Assembly: GCA_046759185.1 (NCBI GenBank)
Contig: JBHIBO010000008.1
Location: 1-64,000, forward strand
Origin: JAJISK01 sp046759185
GTDB lineage: Archaea > Thermoplasmatota > Thermoplasmata > RBG-16-68-12 > JAJISG01
Direction: 5' to 3'
Length of the DNA: 64,000 nt
In this document: positions 15,432 to 23,148 of the stretch, piece by piece
How positions within the stretch are numbered: the first letter of the stretch is position 1
Layout: each line of letters begins with the position of its first letter
The notes under the pieces: model-generated
The model's input: the letters and a program-made list of their open reading frames with translations, nothing else
Databases searched by the model: none
What the model was told of the DNA's origin: nothing
Program-made: the position numbers and the translations under genes

Positions 15432-16430
15432 CTAGGCAGCGGGTACCTGCCGAAGGAGTTGGGCGGCGTCTTCGGGCGGGACCGAGTTGATGTAGAAGCC
15501 GGTGCCCCGTTCGAACCCCGCGATCCGCGAGAGGCGGGGGGTGATTTCCATGTGCCAGTGGTAGTAGTCGTAGTCTTCACCGTCACTCGGCGCGGTGTGA
15601 ATGTACCAATTGAAAGGCGGGCTGCCGACGAAAGCGTCCAGCCGTCGCAGCGTGTTCTTGAGGAGGCCTGCCAGGGATCGCCGTTCCCCGGCGCTGATGT
15701 CCTCAAACCGGGGGCGATGCCGCCGTGGGAGGATCCAGACCTCGAAGGGGAAGCGCGACGCATACGGACAGAGAGCGACAAACGCATCGTTCGCCGTCAC
15801 CACACGCTTGGCGCCCTCCAGCTCCCTCTCAAGGATGCTATCGTAGACGCAAGCTTCTCGATCCGCGTAGAACGCCAAAGCCCCCCGGAGCTCCTCATGG
15901 ATGCGTCGAGGGACGATGGGGGTTGCAATGAGCTGGCTATGGGGGTGAGGCAAGGAGGCGCCGGCCTCGGCCCCTTCGTTCTTGAAGATGAGGACGTAGG
16001 AGAGACGGGGATCCTTCGCCAGATCGCCAGCGCGTGCCACGTACGCACGGAGGACGTCCTCGATCTGTCGTTTCGGGAGGGCGGCGAAACCTCGAGAGTG
16101 GTCGGGGGTCTCGATGATGATCTCGTGGGCGCCCACTCCCGCTACGGAATGGTAGAGTCCATTCGCCTCCGTGCGGACCTCGCCTTCGGGCGTCAGGGCG
16201 GGGTAGAGATTGGGGATACATCGAACCCGCCAGGCCGAGCCGTCGGAGGTGTTGGAGGGGTAGGTCAGGATTTCGGGCGGCGTCATGTGTTCGTGGCCGG
16301 GGCAAAAGGGACATGTGGACGACGAATTCTCCTGGCTCACGGTCCCCTGAGTCTCGATAGGCCGTTGCACACGGGCGGGGGCGAAGACAACCCATGTGTC
16401 CGTGACGTAGTCCTTGCGGAGCTCCGGCAC
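15432..16430 (-). CDS. galT: Galactose-1-phosphate uridylyltransferase
   Basis: A 332-residue HIT-superfamily enzyme exchanging UMP between UDP-glucose and galactose 1-phosphate. CPFCPGHEHMTPPE near residue 40 is the N-terminal zinc motif, VGAHEIIIETPDHSRGF lies mid-protein, and LPHPHSQLIATP near residue 160 contains the catalytic His of the HPHSQ motif. WYIHTAPSDGEDYDYYHWH supplies C-terminal ligands. Normal length. Third gene of a probable minus-strand run dys-NUDIX-galT, 58 bases after the NUDIX gene. Confidence 0.92.
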   Translation of the reverse strand: MPELRKDYVTDTWVVFAPARVQRPIETQGTVSQENSSSTCPFCPGHEHMTPPEILTYPSNTSDGSAWRVRCIPNLYPALTPEGEVRTEANGLYHSVAGVGAHEIIIETPDHSRGFAALPKRQIEDVLRAYVARAGDLAKDPRLSYVLIFKNEGAEAGASLPHPHSQLIATPIVPRRIHEELRGALAFYADREACVYDSILERELEGAKRVVTANDAFVALCPYASRFPFEVWILPRRHRPRFEDISAGERRSLAGLLKNTLRRLDAFVGSPPFNWYIHTAPSDGEDYDYYHWHMEITPRLSRIAGFERGTGFYINSVPPEDAAQLLRQVPAA

Positions 16431-16488
16431 CTTTGGTCGAAGTTGGAAGAGGGTGCCCTAGATAAAGAGGTGGCTCGTGAGGAGGGGT

Positions 16489-17004
16489 TCAGGGACCGAA
16501 GGAGGGTTTGCGTCGTCGGAAGGCCTCGACGTAGTCCTCCCGGAACGCCATCTCGTTGGGAAGGTCGTCAAACCAGCGGACTTCCGCGACTCCCTCGCCG
16601 GGAACGGCCTCATCCGGCGCGGCCACGGCCTCAAACTGAAAGAGGAAGCCCCGGGCTTCTTCCTTCCCATCCGTGACCGTCAGGTCAAACGTGCGGGTCA
16701 GATCGAGAATGCGGACCGAAAGCCCAATCTCCTCCCGGGCCTCCCGCAGAAACGTCTCCTGGGGGCTCTCTCCGGGAAGGGCACCGCCTCCGGGGGCCAC
16801 CCACGCCGACCCCCAGCCCCGGTCCGGATCGTGGCGCAGGAGGAGGGCCTGCCCCGACTGGTTCCAGATCAGGCCGACCCCGCCGAGGTTGCCACCTGCG
16901 ACTCGCTGGAGCGCCCGGACCTTTTCCGTGGAGGCCTCCCACTTCCGCCGGTAGTGAGGGGCCCCGCCGTAACGCGCCACCACGCCTTGGAGGATCGCAG
17001 GCAT
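16489..17004 (-). CDS. NUDIX hydrolase
   Basis: About 171 residues. The NUDIX box is complete: GGGALPGESPQETFLREARE followed by EIGL, near residue 65. These enzymes hydrolyse nucleoside diphosphates linked to another group; the substrate is unknown. The N-terminal ~45 residues (MPAILQGVVARYGGAPHYRR) are extra to the minimal domain. I use the ATG at 17004, 14 bases after the deoxyhypusine synthase stop; the longer open frame is antisense noise inside dys. Lies between dys and galT on the same strand. Confidence 0.85.
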   Translation of the reverse strand: MPAILQGVVARYGGAPHYRRKWEASTEKVRALQRVAGGNLGGVGLIWNQSGQALLLRHDPDRGWGSAWVAPGGGALPGESPQETFLREAREEIGLSVRILDLTRTFDLTVTDGKEEARGFLFQFEAVAAPDEAVPGEGVAEVRWFDDLPNEMAFREDYVEAFRRRKPSFGP

Positions 17005-17018
17005 CTCCACCGAATCGC

Positions 17019-17957
17019 CTACCCTTCCGCCAAGGACGCGTAGAGGAGGGGAAGGAGGAGACTCGCGTCCCCCTCGACGGTCACCCGTTGGGCCCCGACC
17101 CCCACCTTCCCCCATGAGACGGCCTCCCGGAGCCGTGCCCCAGAGAGGCTCCCGTCGTACTCCACAGCGGTGGTCACATAGACGGCATAATCTAGCCCAT
17201 CCCGGAACTGGTTCCACCAGAGGACGTGATGCTTGGAGACGCCTCCCCCGATGACCAGGGCACCCGAGCGGTCTGAGCCGAAGACGCGGTCGGACAAGAG
17301 GGTCTCGTCCTGCATCGTGTCCACCCGAAACTCCGGGTGCTCCTGCCCGAAACTCCACAGGTGGTACCCGAAGGCGCCGTCCGTGAGGGCGGGTACGATG
17401 ACGGGGATCCTGCGTCTGGCACACCAGTAGAGCAGGGAAGACTCGTCCCCCAACCGCTCCCCCGCTCGCTCAAGCAGCTCCCACCCGGCCAGTTGATGCT
17501 CACCTTCGTCCCAGAGGGCCTGGAAGAAGGAGCGAAGGGTCCGTTCCAGCTCCGTCCCGTAGGTCTGAGAGGGGACGAGGACGTTGCCCAGACGGAAGAC
17601 GCCCGCTTCGTGCAACGCCGCATCGTCCATGGAGAAGGCCCCGTGGTAGTAGGCGGCCCCCACCCGGGCCAGATCGTGGTCGAGGGTCCCACAGGTCGTG
17701 ACGACCAGGTCCACCATCTCCCGCCGGACGAGGTCCCGGAAGACCCCGCGGCACCCCGTTGCCATGAGGGCGGCAGGGAAGGACAGGAAGGTCGTGCAAG
17801 CTGCGTCCTCGACCATGGCTCGGAAGATGTCCCTCGCCCGCGCCAGCTTGGTCGCCGTGAATCCCCCTGCCTGCGCCATCTGGTCGACGAGATCGGGGCA
17901 ACTCGCCCCTTCCTCCAACGTGTAGTCCTGGACCTCCCGCTCCAGCTGGGGCTCCAT
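17019..17957 (-). CDS. dys: Deoxyhypusine synthase
   Basis: A 312-residue enzyme that transfers the aminobutyl group of spermidine to a lysine of initiation factor aIF5A. GGFTATKLARARDIF and LVVTTCGTLDHDLAR, then IPVIVPALTDGAFGYHLW, GGGVSKHHVLWWNQFRDGL and EAVSWGKVGVGAQRVTVEGD match the family; the Lys in SWGKV corresponds to the catalytic lysine forming the enzyme-imine. NAD-binding loops are present and the length is typical. First gene of the run with the NUDIX and galT genes. Confidence 0.93.
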   Translation of the reverse strand: MEPQLEREVQDYTLEEGASCPDLVDQMAQAGGFTATKLARARDIFRAMVEDAACTTFLSFPAALMATGCRGVFRDLVRREMVDLVVTTCGTLDHDLARVGAAYYHGAFSMDDAALHEAGVFRLGNVLVPSQTYGTELERTLRSFFQALWDEGEHQLAGWELLERAGERLGDESSLLYWCARRRIPVIVPALTDGAFGYHLWSFGQEHPEFRVDTMQDETLLSDRVFGSDRSGALVIGGGVSKHHVLWWNQFRDGLDYAVYVTTAVEYDGSLSGARLREAVSWGKVGVGAQRVTVEGDASLLLPLLYASLAEG

Positions 17958-17975
17958 GGGCCTCGAACGCCGCGA

Positions 17976-18008
17976 CGTTAGAAAAAGCGTTCCACCCGTG
18001 CTCTAACG
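17976..18008. repeat. Inverted repeat between dys and the zinc-ribbon gene
   Basis: CGTTAGA at 17976-17982 is mirrored by TCTAACG at 18002-18008 with a 19-base spacer containing AAAAA (TTTTT on the minus strand). The right arm includes the stop codon of the gene ending at 18003. It could act as terminator for that gene or as an operator for dys. Confidence 0.3.
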
Positions 18009-19448
18009 CTTCAGGCGATCGCGAAGCATCGCCAGGAGTCGCGGGATTTCCTTGCGCCACCGTGTTCGGTGCCCGCAGCTCCTGCAGACGGCCCAGCCAT
18101 CATCGTGGAACGTGATCCTCTCGGACCCACAGGATCGGCAGACGCCCACCGTCGGCTTCTCCACTCCGTGCCCCGTGCGACGTTCAATGACCCTTGGGAG
18201 GAGCATATCGACGGCGCGCTTGGCCGCCTCCGCCTTCGCGAGGGCTCCGAGATACTCATTACGCCGGAAGAGATCGAGGGCGCCGCGGAGCAGGGCCTTG
18301 GGTTCCTCGATGTCGATGCCATACGCGCTGGCCTCTTTAAGGGTCGGCTTGAGACGTGCGACCAGTTCCCGGACCTGGGTGAAGTACTCCCGGCGCATGG
18401 CCATGGCCCGGTCGATGTGATCGCGCTGCGATTCGAGGACGGCTGACTCGCAGCGGCGGGCGATCTCCTCGCAGAGGACGAGCTCGTTTCGCTCCAAGGC
18501 CGCCCATGCCTGCTTCACGAGCTTGCGGGGACCCGTTAGGGAGGGCCCAAGGGCTTCGGTCTCTTCGATGCGGGATTCCACGGCGGCGAGGTAGTGGCGG
18601 AGGTCCTCGACTCGCCGCGTCCGCATCTTCTCGACCGTCTCGTCGAACTGGTGGATGAGTTGCATGGCCTGCTCGCGGTCTCCCAAGGTGGAGTATTCCT
18701 CGGCGCGCGCGAGCAAATCTTGGGCCTCCGTGAAGTCGATGCGGAGACCACCCAGTTCCCGGAGGGCGGCCTCCCGTTCCCCCAGGATGTCCTGGACGTG
18801 GCCCACCTCCTCCATGTGGAGGTCGGCGATTTGACGCTGGAGGTCCCCGACGTGCCGCGCGCATTGGACGAGTCTCCCGGCGTCGAGGGCCTTCTGCGCC
18901 CCCTCGATGGTTCCCTGAAAGGCCTGGGTTGCCTGATTGCTGCCGTAATGGCTCGCGAGCTTTCGCGCCGCGAGAAGGGCCCGAGTACAAGCTCCCTCCA
19001 TGTATCGCTTGGTCCACTCACCAACCAGGTTCAAACCGTCGCGAGAGAGGGCGATGGCCGCCCGGTAGTCCCCCCGGTCGAGGCGGTTCGCGGCCTCGAT
19101 CCAGAGATCCTCCAGCTGTCCGAAGGGAGGGTCGGAGGTGGGCGAGATGTCCTCGAGGGATATCTCGACTTGAGCCTCGGGAGCCGGCGTGGCGTCACCC
19201 CGGCGGGTCTCTACGAGGAGGTCAATCAGATCGGCCTTGCGCCGCTTCCCTTGGAGGTTGACCGACCAGGCCTTAGCCTGAGACCGAAGTTCCCCGACGG
19301 TGAGGGCGCCCAGGGCTTTCTGGAGCGAGGGGGCGTCCAGTTCGGCGAGGGGAGACAGGTCCTCGGCGCTCTCCTCCATCTCCAAAGCTGGGTCCTCGGG
19401 AAGCTGCGGGGTCCACTCCTCCGAGCGGCGCTTCGGCTTCCGAGCCAT
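18003..19448 (-). CDS. SAP-like/helical-repeat/zinc-ribbon protein (paralogue of the gene at 60042)
   Basis: A 481-residue acidic-to-basic protein of unknown function. Residues ~45-80 (LTVGELRSQAKAWSVNLQGK) look like a SAP or Rho-N-type helix-extension-helix domain. From ~100 to ~420 it is almost wholly helical, with coiled-coil-like stretches and recurring units of the form A..L.....Y..AL..A. The C-terminus is a zinc ribbon: CRSCGSERITFHDDGWAVCR with a second CxxC, then a basic tail. The segment QVRELVARLKPTLKEA with RRNEYLGALAKAEAAKRAV aligns with QVKELIGQIKPLIDRA and KTNDYVNALLRAKRAYRAV of the protein at 60042. No membrane segment. A TTTTAA box lies about 30 bases before the ATG. Confidence 0.75.
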   Translation of the reverse strand: MARKPKRRSEEWTPQLPEDPALEMEESAEDLSPLAELDAPSLQKALGALTVGELRSQAKAWSVNLQGKRRKADLIDLLVETRRGDATPAPEAQVEISLEDISPTSDPPFGQLEDLWIEAANRLDRGDYRAAIALSRDGLNLVGEWTKRYMEGACTRALLAARKLASHYGSNQATQAFQGTIEGAQKALDAGRLVQCARHVGDLQRQIADLHMEEVGHVQDILGEREAALRELGGLRIDFTEAQDLLARAEEYSTLGDREQAMQLIHQFDETVEKMRTRRVEDLRHYLAAVESRIEETEALGPSLTGPRKLVKQAWAALERNELVLCEEIARRCESAVLESQRDHIDRAMAMRREYFTQVRELVARLKPTLKEASAYGIDIEEPKALLRGALDLFRRNEYLGALAKAEAAKRAVDMLLPRVIERRTGHGVEKPTVGVCRSCGSERITFHDDGWAVCRSCGHRTRWRKEIPRLLAMLRDRLKR

Positions 19449-19511
19449 CCCCGAACCGTGCCAGAGAGTTTGCTTAAAAGTTTCGTCCCCAGTTTGCGAC
19501 CGCGATTCTGG

Positions 19512-19859
19512 CTACTTGTCCTCGAGAACCGTGGCGATGTCCCGCTCGAGGGCATCCACGAATTCCTTGGCTACCTCTTCGCGGACCTCGGCGGGCACGA
19601 GTTCGACGCCCAGTTTCGCCGCGGCTTTCGCCATGAGAACCAGGGCGGACGCTTCCCGGACCTTGGCCTCCATGAGCGCCGCCACCCCCCGCTTCAACTC
19701 CTCCTTCAGGGCGGGACGTTCTTCCAGCCGGGCCCGAATGTATCGTTTGACCTCGTCCCGCAGGAGATCCCTGACAGCCTCCAACATCAGGTCTTCGGTG
19801 TGGACGATGCCCAGTGTGTTCTTCACCAAGGACCCGAGCGCCGCCTCCTCCTCCTTCAT
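19512..19859 (-). CDS. Small helical protein of unknown function
   Basis: About 115 residues, rich in Glu, Lys, Ala and Leu and predicted to be nearly all helix (EAVRDLLRDEVKRYIRARLE, LMEAKVREASALVLMAKAA). No motif or family recognised. I prefer the ATG at 19859 over the one at 19871, because TTTTAA at 19884-19889 places the transcription start right at 19859. It is cytosolic by composition. Lies between the methyltransferase and the zinc-ribbon gene, all on the minus strand, each with its own TATA-like box. Confidence 0.65.
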   Translation of the reverse strand: MKEEEAALGSLVKNTLGIVHTEDLMLEAVRDLLRDEVKRYIRARLEERPALKEELKRGVAALMEAKVREASALVLMAKAAAKLGVELVPAEVREEVAKEFVDALERDIATVLEDK

Positions 19860-19935
19860 GCCCGCTGTCAAACTAGGGACAGGTTAAAAGGATGCCCTTG
19901 GCACATGGTCCACTGAGGGGTGGGCCACGAGGCAT

Positions 19936-20769
19936 TCACCCTGGAGACTTCTCCCCAGACGCCGTCAACATCACCTTCAGGACAAAAGGGGAAGGGCTTG
20001 CGAGAAATCGGTTCCAGGCAAGGCGAGCTCGCTCTGCTTCCGCCTCGGACAGCCAGCCCCCCTTGACCAATCGCGCCTGTCGAGCGAGGCCGATGGGTGC
20101 GAGGAAGGTCTCCATCTCCAGCCCTTCGGGAAGGTCATGACTCGTGGTAGCAACCGTTTCCATCTGAGGCCTGACAAAACCCCCGGTTGTGAGGAGTCCT
20201 GGCAGCCGCCGTCCGATGCGGGCGTCCCCACCCCTTTCGCGGAGCCTCCGTCCGAAGGCGTCGAGAACGGGCGTCAATTCCGGGATGGGGGGATGAAAGG
20301 TACCCCAAAGGTCGTGGTCAACGTCAGAGATGGCCAGCGTTCCCCCGGGTTTTAGGATGCGCAACGCCTCCCTCACGGCTTCCAGGGGATCAGGCAGGTA
20401 ACGAAAGACCAGGCGAGCGTAGGCGAAGTCGAACGTGTCCTCGGGCAGGCCGGTGTCCTGCGCGTCAGCGTGAACGACACGGAAGCCCTTCCGTCCCCGG
20501 CCGCTGAGATACGCCCGAGCCTGTTCCACGACCTCCTCTCGGAAATCGACGCCCGTAATGGCGATTTCGGGGAAGCGATCCAGCAAGAGATCCGTCACGA
20601 TCCCCGGACCGGAGCCCAGCTCGACCACTGACATCCCGTCGCGAAGGCCGAACGTCCGGAGAACTGGGACCTCCTTCTCCCAATACATCCGGGTGTAGGC
20701 ACGCATCCGACGGCTCGCAGCCGCCGTCCGAGGGTCGGTAGAGGCGTTCCTTCCCATGGAAGCCACCAT
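19936..20769 (-). CDS. Class I SAM-dependent methyltransferase
   Basis: A 277-residue Rossmann-type methyltransferase. VVELGSGPGIVTDLLLDRFP near residue 50 is motif I; ITGVDFREEVVEQARAYL is motif II with the acidic residue that binds the ribose of SAM; FDFAYARLVFRYLPDPLEAV and LRILKPGGTLAISDVDHDLW are the later motifs. The C-terminal third (about 90 residues) probably shapes substrate binding. Substrate unknown. It is divergent from the Orc1/Cdc6 gene with 73 bases between the starts, sharing an AT-rich patch. Confidence 0.85.
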   Translation of the reverse strand: MVASMGRNASTDPRTAAASRRMRAYTRMYWEKEVPVLRTFGLRDGMSVVELGSGPGIVTDLLLDRFPEIAITGVDFREEVVEQARAYLSGRGRKGFRVVHADAQDTGLPEDTFDFAYARLVFRYLPDPLEAVREALRILKPGGTLAISDVDHDLWGTFHPPIPELTPVLDAFGRRLRERGGDARIGRRLPGLLTTGGFVRPQMETVATTSHDLPEGLEMETFLAPIGLARQARLVKGGWLSEAEAERARLAWNRFLASPSPFVLKVMLTASGEKSPG

Positions 20770-20812
20770 TGGGTGTCCGGGAAAGTACCTTACCGGAGGT
20801 CCCGGGACAACG

Positions 20813-20819
20813 TTTTTAA
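20813..20819 (+). promoter_or_regulatory. TATA box of the Orc1/Cdc6 gene
   Basis: TTTTTAA is centred 27 bases before the ATG at 20843, indicating a leaderless transcript. On the other strand TTAAAAA could serve the methyltransferase starting at 20769. Confidence 0.55.
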
Positions 20820-20842
20820 CGGTCCCTCAGGCTAATTGAACG

Positions 20843-22003
20843 ATGGTTCGGGCCAGCGGCCGCCCCATCTTTCGAGACATCCGAAAGCTGTCCTTCGATT
20901 ACGTCCCCGAGCGGATGCCCCACCGGGAGAAACAGCGGGAGGCGTTGGAGACCCTCTTCCGTCCCCTTCTGGAGGCTCATGTCTCGCAGAACGCCTTCCT
21001 CGTGGGGAACGTGGGGACCGGGAAGACCCACCTCTCCAAGCGTTTCGGCCTCGACTTTGAGCAGGAGGCGGCGCAACAGGGCCGCACGGTCCGTCACGTC
21101 CTCGTCAATTGCCGTCAGCGCATGACGGATGATGCCGTCCTCCTCGCGATCCTGAAGGCTTGGGACGAACGGTTCCCCGATCGGGGGTTCTCCATCCCGG
21201 AGAAGCTCAACGCCCTCCGCAAGAACCTGGAGCGGTCCCGAGCCCACATGATTGTCGTCCTCGACGAAGCGGACGTCCTCATACGAAAGAGCTCCGACCT
21301 CCTGTATGCCCTCACGCGGTTCGATGAGGAGCACAAGTCCCCCCGGGGAAGCATCAGCGTCGTGCTTATCTCGCAGCGGGATGTCATGCCCTACCTGGAT
21401 GCCGCCACCCTCAGCACCTTCCGGCGGAGCAACGTGGTGGAGTTCGGTACATACAGCCAGGACGAGCTTGTGGACATCCTGGAGGACCGGGTGGCGGAGG
21501 CCTTCTTCCCCGACGTGGTCCCCGCCGACGTCGTGCGACTCATTGCCGACATCGCCGCCGAGCAGGGGGACGCCCGCTACGCCATCGAGCTTCTGCAGAA
21601 GGCGGGCGAGCTGTCGTTGGACGAGAACCTGCGCGAGGTTCGCCCGGAGCAGGTTCGGGGGGCCCGCGCCGTGACCTACGCCCTCCTGAGCAGGGAATCC
21701 CTCCATGGCCTCGACGAGCCGAAGAAGGTCGCTCTCCTGGCCATCGCCCGGAAGCTGGAGGACAAGGCCTATGTCACCACCGGAGAGGCCGAGGACGCGT
21801 ATGCCCTGGTCTGTGAGGAGTACGGAACGAAGAAACGCAGTCACACCCAGTTCTGGAAGTATCTGCAGGACCTGGACCTGCTGGGCTTCATCGACGCGAA
21901 GCCCTCGGGGGAAGGGGTCACGGGGAAGACGACGATCATATCCCTGCAGGAGGTTCCCGCAAGGGCCCTGATCGAAAGCTTGGAGGCCTCGCTTGCCTCC
22001 TGA
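20843..22003 (+). CDS. Orc1/Cdc6 family replication initiator ATPase
   Basis: A 386-residue AAA+ protein that marks replication origins and helps load MCM. The Walker A motif is GNVGTGKTHLSKR near residue 55, Walker B VVLDEADVL near residue 140, and the sensor region VVLISQRDVMPYLD follows. The lid FGTYSQDELVDILEDRVAEA and GDARYAIELLQKAGE are typical, and the last ~90 residues form the winged helix (KKRSHTQFWKYLQDLDLLGF). Length is normal for archaeal Orc1/Cdc6. No origin-recognition-box repeats were found in the short spacers beside it, so an origin here is not shown. Confidence 0.92.
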   Translation: MVRASGRPIFRDIRKLSFDYVPERMPHREKQREALETLFRPLLEAHVSQNAFLVGNVGTGKTHLSKRFGLDFEQEAAQQGRTVRHVLVNCRQRMTDDAVLLAILKAWDERFPDRGFSIPEKLNALRKNLERSRAHMIVVLDEADVLIRKSSDLLYALTRFDEEHKSPRGSISVVLISQRDVMPYLDAATLSTFRRSNVVEFGTYSQDELVDILEDRVAEAFFPDVVPADVVRLIADIAAEQGDARYAIELLQKAGELSLDENLREVRPEQVRGARAVTYALLSRESLHGLDEPKKVALLAIARKLEDKAYVTTGEAEDAYALVCEEYGTKKRSHTQFWKYLQDLDLLGFIDAKPSGEGVTGKTTIISLQEVPARALIESLEASLAS

Positions 22004-22032
22004 GGCCGTTTGCGGGTGAGGGGAGGTACCAC

Positions 22033-22488
22033 ATGCCCCTACGGGACGAGTTCGGATCATTGTTTGAGATGGCCCGCAGCATCGCGGAGGGCGAGATTCC
22101 TCAGCCCCCGGTCGCCCAGCTCATCGGATTCCGCCTGGTGTCCGTGGAACCCGGGCAAGCGGTCCTGGAAATGGAGACCGATGAGCGCCACACGAACCCG
22201 ATGGGCACCCTCCACGGCGGCATCCTCTGCGACATCGCCGACGCGGCCATGGGGCTGGCGTATGCCAGTACGTTGGAAGCCGCGGAAAGCTTCACCACCC
22301 TCGAGCTGAAGATCAATTACCTTCGCCCATTCTGGATGGGGACTTTGCGTGCTGTGGGTCGTGTGGTCCAGAACGGACGCCTCGTGGGTCTGACGGAGTG
22401 CGACATCGAGGACGAGGAGGGTCAACTCATCGCCAGGGCCACCAGCACTTGCATGACGCTACGCGGCGACCGTGCCCGGGGCCGCTGA
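22033..22488 (+). CDS. PaaI-type hotdog-fold thioesterase
   Basis: A 151-residue single hotdog domain. HTNPMGTLHGGILCDIADAA near residue 57 is the PaaI/acyl-CoA thioesterase signature with the catalytic Asp downstream of HGG, and TTLELKINYLRPFWMG gives the central strand. It would hydrolyse an acyl- or aryl-CoA thioester as a homo-oligomer; substrate unknown. Starts 29 bases after the Orc1/Cdc6 stop and ends in a TGATG overlap with the DUF835 gene, so the three genes may form an operon. Confidence 0.85.
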   Translation: MPLRDEFGSLFEMARSIAEGEIPQPPVAQLIGFRLVSVEPGQAVLEMETDERHTNPMGTLHGGILCDIADAAMGLAYASTLEAAESFTTLELKINYLRPFWMGTLRAVGRVVQNGRLVGLTECDIEDEEGQLIARATSTCMTLRGDRARGR

Positions 22489-23135
22489 TGCCCGCAGAGG
22501 GAAGAACGCGACGATTCGTCCTCGAGCTGGGGCGACGCCTCAAACTTGATATTTCGGGCGTAAGATTGCCGCCCTGGAGGAGCATGGAAGAAGAACCAGA
22601 GCCCCGAGAGACCGGGTCCCCCCCCTCGCTGGAGGAGGGTCTCTATCTCCTCAAGGAGGCCCGTCCTGGCCTGAGCTACCGCCTCTTTGCCCGTCTCCTC
22701 CGGGAGGATCGGGCTGGCCTCCTGATTTCTCGACGCCATCCCTCCCGCGTGCAGAGGGAGGAGGCCCTCTCGCCCGCACGCCATGTCTGGCTCAGTCACA
22801 GCCCGGGGGAAGGCTTCCACAACCCAACCGCGTTGGCTGGCCTCAATCGACTGATTGATGGGTTCCTCAGGGAGAATCGCCCGAGCGTCGTCCTCTTGGA
22901 CGGGCTCGAATACCTGATGCTCCACAACGACTTCGCCCGGACGCTCCTGTTCGTGGAGTACCTCAACGACCTGATCGGCCAGTATCCCGCCATCCTGCTC
23001 CTTCCCATCAACCCGGAGGCGCTGGAGGCGAAGGAGGTGGCCCTCCTGGAGCGCAACCTGGAGGTCCTCAACGGGGGGGCCATCCGTCGAGATCTGGAAC
23101 GCGAGGAGTGGCTCCGGCTCCTGGACACCTACTAG
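22488..23135 (+). CDS. DUF835 domain protein
   Basis: About 215 residues. The C-terminal ~165 residues are a DUF835 domain: LEEGLYLLKEARPGLSYRLF, AGLLISRRHPSRVQREEAL, HVWLSHSPGEGF, RPSVVLLDGLEYLMLHNDFA and AILLLPINPEALEAKEVALL. DUF835 occurs widely in euryarchaeal signalling proteins, often fused to sensor domains; its biochemical role is not established. This one has no membrane segment or other domain. The ATG at 22488 overlaps the preceding stop (TGATG); ATG 22584 (MEEEPEPRE) is an alternative that removes a divergent N-terminus. Confidence 0.8.
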   Translation: MPAEGRTRRFVLELGRRLKLDISGVRLPPWRSMEEEPEPRETGSPPSLEEGLYLLKEARPGLSYRLFARLLREDRAGLLISRRHPSRVQREEALSPARHVWLSHSPGEGFHNPTALAGLNRLIDGFLRENRPSVVLLDGLEYLMLHNDFARTLLFVEYLNDLIGQYPAILLLPINPEALEAKEVALLERNLEVLNGGAIRRDLEREEWLRLLDTY

Positions 23136-23148
23136 AGCCGATGCGCGT

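Noticed and set aside
20770..20842. Replication origin beside the Orc1/Cdc6 gene, suggested by the palindrome GTCCCGGGAC at 20799-20808
   Set aside because: The spacer is only 73 bases, with no repeated origin-recognition-box sequences or long AT-rich unwinding element.
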